Source: Myxococcales bacterium
Lineage (GTDB): Bacteria > Myxococcota_A > UBA796 > GCA-2862545
Reading direction: 5' to 3'
Length of the DNA: 50,683 bases
Assembly: GCA_019634415.1 (NCBI GenBank)
Contig: JAHQVJ010000151.1
Span: forward strand, 1 to 50,683
The notes beneath the pieces are model-generated. The model saw nothing but the letters and a program-made list of their open reading frames with translations. It was not told the DNA's origin and did not search any database. The position numbers were made by a program, and so were the translations under genes. Below are positions 16,148 to 24,258 of the stretch, piece by piece; positions within the stretch are counted from its first letter, which is position 1; every line of letters starts with the position of its first letter.

Positions 16148-17589
16148 CCGCCGCTCGTAGCGTCGATGCGAGAGGGCTGTGCGGTGGGCTGGAATCGCCA
16201 GCCTGCGCGCTCCAGCAGCTCCCGCCATCGGGGGAGATCCATCCACATCGGCTCGACGTGCTCTGGCCACGGCAGAGCCTCGGCGCCCTCTGGAGCCACG
16301 CCCCCGGCCGTCGTGGTGGCGACCACCGCCAAGGCCACCACCACGGGCCACGCGCCGGGGTCGAGACGACGCGCCGTCGACAACGGATCGGCGGCGTCGG
16401 CCACCGAGGTGGGCAGGAGCGCCAACCCGAGCGCGGTCCACGCACGCACGTCGAGGACGTTCTCCTCCACCAGCGCCCACCCCATCTCCTCGGCGGGTCC
16501 CTCGGCATCTCGGGCCCGCAGTGCCGCCGCCTCGACGAGCATGCGCTCGAAGCGCAGCGACTGCTCCGAGACCCGCGCGGTCGGCTGCGGCGCCGACCGA
16601 GGAGCCCCTGAACGACGAGCCGCCATCGCTCGGAGGGCTTCGGGCTCCGCCGGCAGATCCCGCGCCGCGAGCTCGGCCGACAGCGCGCGATGCAGGTTCA
16701 GATCCGCCACGGCACGCAGGAAGGTGCGCTGCCGCAGGGTGGGCCGCGTGACGGGGCCCGATCCCAAGACCGGCGACATCAGCGCCCTCGCCATCGCTTC
16801 GGGAGCCCGCAGGCGACTCATGACGGTGAGGTTGGTGCTGACGTGCGCCACCACGGCGCCCACGTCGTCGTCGATGCGGCTGGTGACACCGCAGGTGTCG
16901 TAGCCCGAGATCCGACGACGCTGCAGCGCCATCGCTCGCCCGACGGGACGCGCTCCCAGCCGAACCGCGCACAAGGTGGCCACCTCTCGCACGGGCGAGG
17001 GTCGCCGGAGCCCCGCCAAGACGGGCTTCACGCGACCCTGGAAGCCCAGGGCGAACACGGCCGCAGCGGCCACCGTGGGCGGCCCCTCCGCAGCAGCCCT
17101 CCGCAGCCAAGACACCACGCCGCGACGCTGCGGATACAGGGCCAGCAACCGCGCGGCCGCCGCTGCCGCCTGGTCGTCGTCGGGCTCCGTGGGCGACTGG
17201 GCCACCAGGCGCGACACGCACCGACCGGCGGCACGGTACAGCTGGCCGGCCAAGGTGCGCCGACGGCCCTGCAGCCCGTGGGGCACGCGCTGCCCCCAGC
17301 ATGCCGTGGTGCCCCGCCCGCCATCCCAGTGCAGGGGGTCGCGCGCGAGGGTGTAGGGGCCGGCCACCAGATCAGCCAACAAGCTCAGGCGCTCCGCGGC
17401 CCGTTCGCCCTCGTGGCCCACCTGCTCCGTCAAGGCCGTCACCACGTGCAGCGCCACGGGAAACGCGTGGGGAGGTGTGGTGCCCGCGAGGAGGCGGCGC
17501 CGAAGCCCCGCGAAGTCCCGCCGCGCAAGGAGGTCGGGCACATCGGAGGCAGACCCTTCAGCATGCTTGTACCGACCCCAGCCGACCAT
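16144..17589 (-). CDS. Unrecognised Ala/Arg-rich helical-repeat protein
   Basis: Predicted 481-residue protein without a signal peptide. It is rich in Ala, Leu and Arg, with helix-pair segments such as TVAAAAVFALGFQGRVKPVL and REVATLCAVRLGARPVG that resemble HEAT-type repeats. The mid-region (GYDTCGVTSRIDDDVGAVV) and C-terminal part (MGWALVEENVLDVRAWTALG) are not recognised. AGGAG lies eight bases upstream of the ATG at 17589; longer frames upstream lack a site and cross a divergent spacer. Its stop overlaps the convergent lipoprotein stop. Function unknown; a scaffold role would fit HEAT-like repeats. Confidence 0.65.
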   Translation of the reverse strand: MVGWGRYKHAEGSASDVPDLLARRDFAGLRRRLLAGTTPPHAFPVALHVVTALTEQVGHEGERAAERLSLLADLVAGPYTLARDPLHWDGGRGTTACWGQRVPHGLQGRRRTLAGQLYRAAGRCVSRLVAQSPTEPDDDQAAAAAARLLALYPQRRGVVSWLRRAAAEGPPTVAAAAVFALGFQGRVKPVLAGLRRPSPVREVATLCAVRLGARPVGRAMALQRRRISGYDTCGVTSRIDDDVGAVVAHVSTNLTVMSRLRAPEAMARALMSPVLGSGPVTRPTLRQRTFLRAVADLNLHRALSAELAARDLPAEPEALRAMAARRSGAPRSAPQPTARVSEQSLRFERMLVEAAALRARDAEGPAEEMGWALVEENVLDVRAWTALGLALLPTSVADAADPLSTARRLDPGAWPVVVALAVVATTTAGGVAPEGAEALPWPEHVEPMWMDLPRWRELLERAGWRFQPTAQPSRIDATSGG

Positions 17590-17650
17590 CGACCGTACTC
17601 CTGCGACCCCATTGTACGGATGATTCGACCACCCGCTGTCCGGAACTGAT

Positions 17651-17669
17651 CCGAGCACGTGTTGCTCGG
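17651..17669. repeat. Inverted repeat in a divergent spacer, possible operator
   Basis: CCGAGCA (17651-17657) and TGCTCGG (17663-17669) are perfect inverted repeats around five bases. They lie in the 138-base spacer between the divergent helical-repeat gene and the MopE/MAM-like lipoprotein gene. The position suits a shared operator. The CGAGCA core also appears at 1252 and 10352. Confidence 0.4.
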
Positions 17670-17727
17670 GCTCCGAGGCGCGCGATGGAGAGAGCACTCC
17701 GTCGCGACGTCGGGCATAGTACCCCCT

Positions 17728-19554
17728 ATGCGTTTCCATCTCCTGTTCGCATTCGCTCCGGTCGCATGTGGCGACGCGCTTCCCTGCGAGATCCGCTTCG
17801 TCGACCTCGACGCAGACGGCTTCGGCGACCTGTTTCGTCCCGTCGAGGTGTGCCCAGGCGACGTCGACGACGGACTGACGCCCCGGGGGGGCGACTGCGA
17901 CGACACCGACCCGCTGGTGCATCCCGATGCCATCGAGGTGTGCGACACGCTCCGGGTCGACGAGGACTGCGACGGCGACGCCAACGCCGACGACGACAGC
18001 GCCGCTGACGTGTTCGTGGTCTTCGTCGACGCGGACGGAGACGGCCTGGGGGATCGACAGGCCGGACCGGTGCGCACCTGCAACCTGCTGGCAGGCCACG
18101 TCTTCAACGATGCCGACTGCGACGACGGCGACCCCTTCGTGGGCTTCGGCGTGGCCGTGCTCGAGGGCGGCTACGGTTGCTACCAGGACGCCGACGGGGA
18201 CGGCTATGGCGCCACCGAGCCCGACAGCGCGGCAGCCCAACCCGGCAGCGACTGCGACGACTTCGACGCCCGCACCTTCCGCCACGCCCTGGAGAGCGAC
18301 CTGGGCGACATCGATCGCAACTGCGACGACCTCATCATCGACGAGATCCGGGAGGACTTCGAGACGGGAGATCTCACCGAGGTGGTGTTCCCCGCCTTCG
18401 ACCCCAGTCGAGCCTACGACATCAGCGACACCAAGGGCGGCGGAGTGGCCAGCTCGGGCCGCTACAGCATGGAGCTGCCCTTCTTCGGCAACATGAACTC
18501 CCACCTGCTGTCCTTGGCGCACAGCTGCACGACCCTCACCTGGTCCTTCGACGTGCACCGGGGCCAAGACGATCCCTCCACCTCCGACGAGCTCCGCTTC
18601 GAGGCCGTCGGCAGCACCATCCAGCGGCTGGTCACCGTCGATGGCTCGGGCACGGACCAGGCGTTCCGCACCCTGCGTGGCTCCAACTTGAACCCGGCCC
18701 TGTACAGCACGACCTTCTTTCGCTGGGTGGTGGTGGGGGCCAGTCCCACCGAGCGCTTCTACGTGGACGACGTCGAGCTCGCCTGCCGCGGTGTGGACCT
18801 CGACGCCGACGGCTACGGCACCAACGAGGACTGCGACGACCTCGATCCGCAGCAATGGAGCAGCTGCGCCTCCTGCGTCGACGTCGACGGGGACGGCTAC
18901 GGGCAGGACTGTGACCTGGGTCCGGACTGCGACGACGACGACGCCACCGTGTCTCCGGCCGCCATCGACGATCTACGGGACGGATCGGACGTGGACTGCG
19001 ACGGCATCGACGGTCCGACACTGCAGGACTCCTTCGAGGCGGGCATCCCGGATCCGAACACCTGGCTGACGCTGTTCGGGGGCCACTCCTACGCCATCGA
19101 CCGCGCCGCGACCGGCGCACGGAGCCTGCTGCTCACGGGCGGTGCCGCCATGTCCACTCCCCGGGACTTCTCCGTGTGCACGGACGTCGAGTACAGCATG
19201 CAGCTCGCGCGCTCCGCACCCGCCCCCTCGTCGAAGGAGACCTTCGAGATCTCCTTCTGGGACGGCTCGGCGTGGGTGGTGGCCCAGACGATCCCGGGCA
19301 CCGGGGCAGAGGATGCAGACTTCACGGCACTGTCGGGCGTGCTCGTCGGCGCTGACCACGATGCCTTCGAGCTGCAGCTACGCGCCCTGGGGACGGGGGC
19401 CTTCTCGGTGGACGACGTGGTGGTGGCCTGCGGCGACGGAGACGGGATCCCCGAACCTGCCGACTGCGCCCCCGCCGATCCCGACATCTTCCCGGGCCAG
19501 GTCGACGTGGACGGCGACGGCATCGATTCGGACTGTGACGGGTTCGACTCGTGA
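17728..19554 (+). CDS. MopE-type lipoprotein with two MAM-like beta domains
   Basis: Predicted 608-residue surface protein. The short signal peptide MRFHLLFAFAPVAC ends in a plausible lipobox (PVAC). Four clusters of Asp-rich metal-binding repeats (DLDADGFGD, DADGDGYGATEPD, DVDGDGYGQD, DVDGDGIDSDCDG) alternate with two larger beta-sandwich regions, about 205-355 and 430-570. Each sandwich opens with DFETG or DSFEAG and closes with VDDVELAC or VDDVVVAC, as in MAM/LamG-like jelly rolls. The start was chosen for the signal peptide; no clear ribosome-binding site is seen. A calcium-stabilised adhesion role is likely but inferred. Confidence 0.8.
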   Translation: MRFHLLFAFAPVACGDALPCEIRFVDLDADGFGDLFRPVEVCPGDVDDGLTPRGGDCDDTDPLVHPDAIEVCDTLRVDEDCDGDANADDDSAADVFVVFVDADGDGLGDRQAGPVRTCNLLAGHVFNDADCDDGDPFVGFGVAVLEGGYGCYQDADGDGYGATEPDSAAAQPGSDCDDFDARTFRHALESDLGDIDRNCDDLIIDEIREDFETGDLTEVVFPAFDPSRAYDISDTKGGGVASSGRYSMELPFFGNMNSHLLSLAHSCTTLTWSFDVHRGQDDPSTSDELRFEAVGSTIQRLVTVDGSGTDQAFRTLRGSNLNPALYSTTFFRWVVVGASPTERFYVDDVELACRGVDLDADGYGTNEDCDDLDPQQWSSCASCVDVDGDGYGQDCDLGPDCDDDDATVSPAAIDDLRDGSDVDCDGIDGPTLQDSFEAGIPDPNTWLTLFGGHSYAIDRAATGARSLLLTGGAAMSTPRDFSVCTDVEYSMQLARSAPAPSSKETFEISFWDGSAWVVAQTIPGTGAEDADFTALSGVLVGADHDAFELQLRALGTGAFSVDDVVVACGDGDGIPEPADCAPADPDIFPGQVDVDGDGIDSDCDGFDS

Positions 19555-19590
19555 TAGGACGTGCGACGTCCGAAGACGGAGGAGACCTGC

Positions 19591-20184
19591 ATGTGGCTGG
19601 CCTTGCTGCTCAACCCTGCCCACGCCACGGAGCTGGTGTTCACCCTCACCACCGGTGAGGGAGTGGCCGAGACGTGGTCGAAGGACCACAAGGAAGCCGA
19701 GACGAAGCGATTCGGCCCCGTCCTCGGCAAGAAGAAGCGTCGGGTGCGCTACGACGTCACGGTGATGCCGTCGGTGTTCGATCCGCTGGAGAACGCCTTC
19801 CAGACGCAGGTGAGCATCTGCCGGTACTGGTCGCGCGGATCCGAGCGAGACCGAGACTGCGTGGAAGATCTGCTCATGATCCCGTCGAAGTCCGAGGGAC
19901 AGACGAGCCTCGGAGGCAAGGTCAAGGCCAGCGACAAGTTCGAGGTGCTGCTCAGGACGGCCTACGCGGGCCCTCCTCCGAGCGCCGTGGGTCTGCCCGG
20001 CGATCCGCAACCCGAGGTGGAGATGCCCGAGGCGGAGGGGGCCGAAGAAGAGTCGCCCGTCGAGGAGAAGCCCGCCAAGGACGAGATGACGAGCGCACTG
20101 GAGAACATCGCCAGCGACATCGTCAGCGGACTGGAGGACGAGGAGCCCGAGACTGCCGAAGAAGCCGAAGACTCCGAAGAATAG
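19591..20184 (+). CDS. Secreted protein with acidic tail, unknown function
   Basis: Predicted 197-residue exported protein. The signal peptide MWLALLLNPAHA is short and precedes TELVFTLTTGEG. A beta-rich central region contains basic KKKRRVRYDVTV and a Cys pair (SICRYW and RDCVED). The last 65 residues are Pro/Glu/Asp-rich and end in acidic EEAEDSEE, with a helical segment SALENIASDIVSGL. GGAGGAG precedes the ATG. It follows the MopE/MAM lipoprotein by 36 bases and may be co-transcribed. No family was recognised. Confidence 0.7.
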   Translation: MWLALLLNPAHATELVFTLTTGEGVAETWSKDHKEAETKRFGPVLGKKKRRVRYDVTVMPSVFDPLENAFQTQVSICRYWSRGSERDRDCVEDLLMIPSKSEGQTSLGGKVKASDKFEVLLRTAYAGPPPSAVGLPGDPQPEVEMPEAEGAEEESPVEEKPAKDEMTSALENIASDIVSGLEDEEPETAEEAEDSEE

Positions 20185-20187
20185 GCG

Positions 20188-20625
20188 TTACTCGGAGCTC
20201 GAGGGCTGGGGAAGCTTCAGCGGTCCAGACACCGTGACGCTTCCCACCGTCTTACCCTCGGCCGTCTCCCACCGCAGCACGACCAGCGCGGGCGAGCCGT
20301 CCGCGCGACTGGCCCCTTCCCAGTGATCTCCAGCGGCCTCGAGCAACACCCGCTCGGCGGTGCCGCTCACGGGGGTCACCGTGGCCATCACACCCCCTGC
20401 GGGCTCGATGGGGTTTCCGTCGAGGTCGGTGGCGTACAGCGACATCACGCCGTCCTGCAGCACGAGTCGGGCCTTGCCCTGCCCGAAGGTGCCCTCGGCC
20501 TCCACCGGCTTCGACTCCGGGGCCGAGGCTGCGGCGGCCTCCTCCGACGGTGCGGGTTCCTCTTCGGAGGACGCCCCGAGCAGCGAGCAACCAGTCAGCG
20601 CGACGATCAGGGGAATGGGGATCAT
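20188..20625 (-). CDS. Small lipoprotein with Ig-like C-terminal region
   Basis: Predicted 145-residue lipoprotein. The signal peptide MIPIPLIVALTGC ends in a lipobox (LTGC), followed by a Glu/Ala/Ser-rich linker. A beta-rich domain follows (KARLVLQDGVMSLYATDLDG, then VMATVTPVSGTAERVLL), suggesting an immunoglobulin-like sandwich. AGGAG lies just before the start at 20625. The start overlaps the GNAT gene stop by four bases, so the two form an operon. Only three bases separate it from the convergent secreted-protein gene. Confidence 0.72.
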   Translation of the reverse strand: MIPIPLIVALTGCSLLGASSEEEPAPSEEAAAASAPESKPVEAEGTFGQGKARLVLQDGVMSLYATDLDGNPIEPAGGVMATVTPVSGTAERVLLEAAGDHWEGASRADGSPALVVLRWETAEGKTVGSVTVSGPLKLPQPSSSE

Positions 20626-21494
20626 GATGCTCCTCTGGGGCGGGGCTCGAAGGACAGGATGCGGTAATCGCCCACGGCACGGTAGCCAACGGCTCGATAT
20701 GCCCGCAGCGCGAACGGATTGTCGCTGAAGAGCACACTGCGCGTGCTCCCCTCCCCACGCGCGTGAAGCAGACTGCCCGCCACCACCCCTCGCCCGTAGC
20801 CGCGACGACGCAGCGCGACGGGCGTGTAGACGCCACCCACCTGGACCGTGGTGGGCGTGCGCGCGTTGAACGCCGACATCGCCACCAGCGTCCCGGCGTC
20901 GAGGAGCACGAACAGATCGCCGCACGCATGGATCCGCTCCACGGACGAGGCGACCCGCGCACGCAGCGCCGAGTCATCCTGCTCGTGCAGGGTCTCCACA
21001 CAGTAGGCCACCCGCCAGTCCATCACCTGCGACATCTCCTGGGTCTCGGGGCGACGACAGCACCACCGGCCGTCCGCCAGGTCCTGTGGCACGCAAACGT
21101 CGGACAGCGACAGCGCCATCAAGACCTCCGCGAAGTCCACCCGAACACCACGCCCATCGTCGCCGAGGACCTGCAGCGCGTGCTGCACCTGGTCCGGCTC
21201 CCCCAGCAATCCGTCCACCGCACGGCCGTCGGCCAGGAGGTGCTGCATCAGGGCGCCGATGTGCACGAGCGGAGACTGCAGCACGACGTTGCCGTTCCAG
21301 TACGACGCCGCCACCCCCTCGATCCGCCCGTGGGCCACGACAGCCACGTACCGTCCGCTGTGCGGAGATCCGTCGTCCACCAATCCCGCGCGAGCGAGGT
21401 TCGACTGGAGGAACAGGGTCGTGTCGGGGCGTGCCTCGAGGAACCTCTCCAGGGCGCGTCGGTCGCTGGACTCCAGCGTGCGAATCCGAGTCAT
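20622..21494 (-). CDS. GNAT-family N-acetyltransferase
   Basis: Predicted 290-residue cytosolic acyltransferase using acyl-CoA. The C-terminal third carries the GNAT motif A: VGGVYTPVALRRRGYGRGVV, where RRRGYG is the pyrophosphate-binding loop. SVLFSDNPFALRAYRAVGYRAVGDY follows in the usual motif B arrangement. The N-terminal 150 residues resemble the variable half of two-domain GNATs. GGAGG precedes the ATG at 21494. The lipoprotein gene downstream overlaps by four bases. The acceptor substrate is unknown. Confidence 0.85.
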   Translation of the reverse strand: MTRIRTLESSDRRALERFLEARPDTTLFLQSNLARAGLVDDGSPHSGRYVAVVAHGRIEGVAASYWNGNVVLQSPLVHIGALMQHLLADGRAVDGLLGEPDQVQHALQVLGDDGRGVRVDFAEVLMALSLSDVCVPQDLADGRWCCRRPETQEMSQVMDWRVAYCVETLHEQDDSALRARVASSVERIHACGDLFVLLDAGTLVAMSAFNARTPTTVQVGGVYTPVALRRRGYGRGVVAGSLLHARGEGSTRSVLFSDNPFALRAYRAVGYRAVGDYRILSFEPRPRGAS

Positions 21495-21544
21495 GACCCA
21501 TCCTCCGCTGTTGGATAGGATGCTCGCATCCGCAACAGGAAGCC

Positions 21545-23590
21545 ATGCGTCCCTTGGTCGTCCTCGGCCTGATGGCGTGCACCCCCAAGCCGGTGTCCGT
21601 CGCCTCGCTCCAGCCCGGTTCCTTAGGGGCGCTGTCGGTATCGGCCGCCCGCGACACCGTGTGCCCTGGAGACGAGATCGACGTGGAGGCCACGGTGACG
21701 ACACGCGGAGGGGTCGCGCTGCGGGCTGCCACCGAAGATGACTGGCGCGATCTGCGCTGGACGGAGCTGTCGGGGCTGCAGCCCCTGAAGGGAGGCGCCC
21801 TACAGGTCACCGGACGCCCCCTCGGCGAGGTCACGGGCCCCGTCGCTGCCACCCTCGTGGCGGGCACCGAGCGAGCGCAGACGGCACGCCTGACCGTCGA
21901 CGTCGGGCCGGCCTGTGCGCACCGCGTGGACCTGTCGGGAACACCGGGCACCGACGGGGCCGCGGGTGGCGACGCCACCGCCGTGCACGTCCGCGTCGAT
22001 CTGGGACGGGCGGAGCCGCCACTGCTGCGGGTGGTGGTGTCCAACGGCACCGTCACCCGACCCCTGACCCTCGATCCGACCGTGGGCTCCCTGACCGTCC
22101 TCGCGCGAGGCGGTGCCGGTGACGGCGACGCCACCGGAGGCCGAGGTGGCAAGGCGGTGATCACCCTGGGACCGGGCGCCGAGCGCTTCGCTCATCGCAT
22201 TCGGATCCGCAACGAAGGCGGCGCCGCAGGAAACTCCGACGCACCCGCAGGCGCCCCAGGCGGGCCGCCGCGCTGGCAGCTCACCGAGCCCCGGCCGCAG
22301 TCCTGTGGGCCCGAGCTGCCCTTCGGCTGTCTGGAACACCCCGACTCCTCCGAGCGGCGCGACGCGCTGCGCGAGGCCTGCCACGACGGCTGGCTGGCAG
22401 CCTGCCGCTCCCTCGAGCCGGTTCCTCCCCATCCCTTCGAGGCCCCGCTGCGTGCCGCGTGCGACGCAGCCCTGCCCGATGCCTGCATGGCACTGCATCC
22501 GCCCTCCTCCGAGCCGTTCGGGGACCTGACCGCGGGGCTGCGGGCCGCCTGCTCCCTCGGTGTGGAGGACGGCTGCCTGTGGGCGCAGACCCTGTCGGAA
22601 GACGCCGAGGAGCCAGCAGCGCAGCACGCCGAGCTGCTCGCTGCCTGGGCCGACTGCGAGCGCGGCTCGGTGGCCGCGTGTGCGCGCGCCGGCGTGCTCG
22701 CCGCAGCGGAAGAGGCGGACGCCGTTGACCGAGCCGCCCTGGGCCGCACGGGGCTCGGCCGAGCATGCGCCGCGAAGCATGCCTCCGCATGTACGGGCCT
22801 CGCCTGGTTCTTCGAGTCCGGTCGCGCCTCCACCCCGGTGGATGCGGAGCGCGCCATCGCGCTGTACGAGCGAGGCTGCGCGCTCGGCGATCTGTACGCC
22901 TGCACCAGCCAAGGGTGGATGACTCAGCACGGCGACGGCGTAGAGGCGGATCGGGACGCGGCCCTGGCGCTGTACCGACGGGCCTGCGACGGCGGGGACG
23001 GACGCGGATGCGGCAACGCCGGTGCCCTGTTCCTGCAGGGCACGAGCGAAGATCGGGCGAGCGCGCTGCAGTGGTTCGAGCGAGGGTGCGTGCTGGAGCA
23101 CGGTCCCAGCTGTGTCGCCCAAGGCGACGTGTTCAGTGATCCCGAGACGGAGCCATCGGGTGTAGAGCGAGCTGCCGAGCTGTACGGGCGCGCATGCGAG
23201 CTGGGCGCTGCCTCGGGCTGCAACCAGCTGGGGATCGCTCACGAGACGGGCCGCGGCGCCCCGCGAGATCCGGCGACCGCAGCGGTGCACTACGACCGGG
23301 CGTGCGTGCTGGGCAACGGCGTGGGCTGCTCCAACCTGGGTGCGCTGTTCCAGTTCGGACGAGGCATGGTCGCCGATGCCACGAAGGCGCTCGAGCTCTA
23401 CCGCCGCGCCTGTGAGCTGGGCAGCGGAGCGGGGTGCACGAACCTGGGCTACCTGACGGAGAACGGCCTGGGGCAGCCCGCCGACCGCACGGCCGCCATG
23501 CTGCACTACGAGACGGCCTGCGAGCTGGGAGACGACACCGGATGCGCGAACCTGGCGATCCTGCAGGCCCAGCAGCCGCCCGGACCCTAG
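21545..23590 (+). CDS. Sel1-repeat lipoprotein with Gly-rich collagen-like segments
   Basis: Predicted 681-residue lipoprotein. The signal peptide MRPLVVLGLMAC ends in a lipobox (LMAC). Residues about 20-230 are beta-rich and include Gly-rich strings (GTPGTDGAAGGDA, GGAAGNSDAPAGAPGGPP). From about residue 380 to the end run Sel1-type repeats, with units such as ALYRRACDGGDGRGCGNAGALF and AVHYDRACVLGNGVGCSNLGALF. Each has the Cys pair seen in secreted Sel1 proteins. Sel1 repeats mediate protein contacts, so it is probably an envelope scaffold. AGGAA precedes the ATG. It diverges from the GNAT gene across 50 bases, and the next gene overlaps its 3' end. Confidence 0.82.
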   Translation: MRPLVVLGLMACTPKPVSVASLQPGSLGALSVSAARDTVCPGDEIDVEATVTTRGGVALRAATEDDWRDLRWTELSGLQPLKGGALQVTGRPLGEVTGPVAATLVAGTERAQTARLTVDVGPACAHRVDLSGTPGTDGAAGGDATAVHVRVDLGRAEPPLLRVVVSNGTVTRPLTLDPTVGSLTVLARGGAGDGDATGGRGGKAVITLGPGAERFAHRIRIRNEGGAAGNSDAPAGAPGGPPRWQLTEPRPQSCGPELPFGCLEHPDSSERRDALREACHDGWLAACRSLEPVPPHPFEAPLRAACDAALPDACMALHPPSSEPFGDLTAGLRAACSLGVEDGCLWAQTLSEDAEEPAAQHAELLAAWADCERGSVAACARAGVLAAAEEADAVDRAALGRTGLGRACAAKHASACTGLAWFFESGRASTPVDAERAIALYERGCALGDLYACTSQGWMTQHGDGVEADRDAALALYRRACDGGDGRGCGNAGALFLQGTSEDRASALQWFERGCVLEHGPSCVAQGDVFSDPETEPSGVERAAELYGRACELGAASGCNQLGIAHETGRGAPRDPATAAVHYDRACVLGNGVGCSNLGALFQFGRGMVADATKALELYRRACELGSGAGCTNLGYLTENGLGQPADRTAAMLHYETACELGDDTGCANLAILQAQQPPGP

Positions 23591-24171
23591 CTCCGCTGGG
23601 GGTGCTGCTCGTTGCGGTCTGTGTGTGGATCACCTGGCCCGACGCGCCCCCGCCTGACAGAGCCGCACCCACACCACCTCAGATCCCGACCAGCCCAGCG
23701 GCTCGGTCCGTCTCTCCTGCCCTGTCCGTCCCTGAGCCCCCCACTCCGCCCCCCGAGGCTCGCCCCGCGCTCAGGCGTCAGGTCCAGGCCGTGCGCGCGT
23801 CTTGCGGTCTGCCCGTGCGGCTGACGTGCCCCGATGGGTGCGTCGTGGTGGTGGAGGGGCCCGATCTGGACGGACCTGCGGGCTGGGCCCGGCTGCTGGC
23901 CACCAGCCCGCGGTTCGTGGCGAGCACGGCGCTGCGGGATCTCGGGGTGCCGACGCGGTCGCTGCCCTGCGGGCAGGCCATCGATGCGCTCCTGCCCTCG
24001 GGGGAGGTCCGAGCCGTGGAGCTGCCCACGGGTGCCGAGGTGTGGTGCGGCAGCCCGCAGCCCTGGTCCTCGCAGGCTGCGGCCGCATGCAACGCCGCTG
24101 CGAGCGAGCGCTCCCCGCGAGCGGCTCGCTTCGACGATCCCGACGTTCGGATCCTGCGCTTCGACCGCTGA
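23542..24171 (+). CDS. Membrane-anchored protein of unknown function
   Basis: Predicted 209-residue protein anchored by one N-terminal transmembrane helix (LAPLGVLLVAVCVWITW). A Pro-rich periplasmic spacer follows (about 40-80), then a small domain with several Cys (SCGLPVRLTCPDGC, SLPCGQ, EVWCGS), probably disulfide-bonded. The start is uncertain: ATG at 23542 overlaps the Sel1 gene by 49 bases with a GGAG ten bases upstream, while GTG at 23602 would start inside the helix. The overlap suggests co-translation with the Sel1 lipoprotein. It is not recognised as a known family. Confidence 0.6.
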   Translation: MREPGDPAGPAAARTLAPLGVLLVAVCVWITWPDAPPPDRAAPTPPQIPTSPAARSVSPALSVPEPPTPPPEARPALRRQVQAVRASCGLPVRLTCPDGCVVVVEGPDLDGPAGWARLLATSPRFVASTALRDLGVPTRSLPCGQAIDALLPSGEVRAVELPTGAEVWCGSPQPWSSQAAAACNAAASERSPRAARFDDPDVRILRFDR

Positions 24172-24206
24172 CTGCCACGGCGATCCGGCGCTGGTGTTTC
24201 ACCGTT

Positions 24207-24242
24207 CAGGAACCGGCATGCGACCCGCATGTCAAGTTCCTG
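24207..24242 (+). terminator. Strong bipartite hairpin before the OmpA-family gene
   Basis: An outer stem CAGGAAC/GTTCCTG (24207-24213 and 24236-24242) encloses an inner stem CATGCG/CGCATG (24217-24222 and 24226-24231) with a 3-base loop. It follows the upstream gene by 35 bases and ends six bases before the GAGGAG of the next gene. It could end the upstream transcript or control translation of the OmpA-family gene. There is no T-tract. Confidence 0.5.
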
Positions 24243-24258
24243 TAAACGAGGAGCACAC

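Noticed and set aside
17780..19550. Short direct DNA repeats resembling a repeat array
   Set aside because: They are codon-level repeats of Asp-rich metal-binding units, irregular in spacing and within a reading frame.
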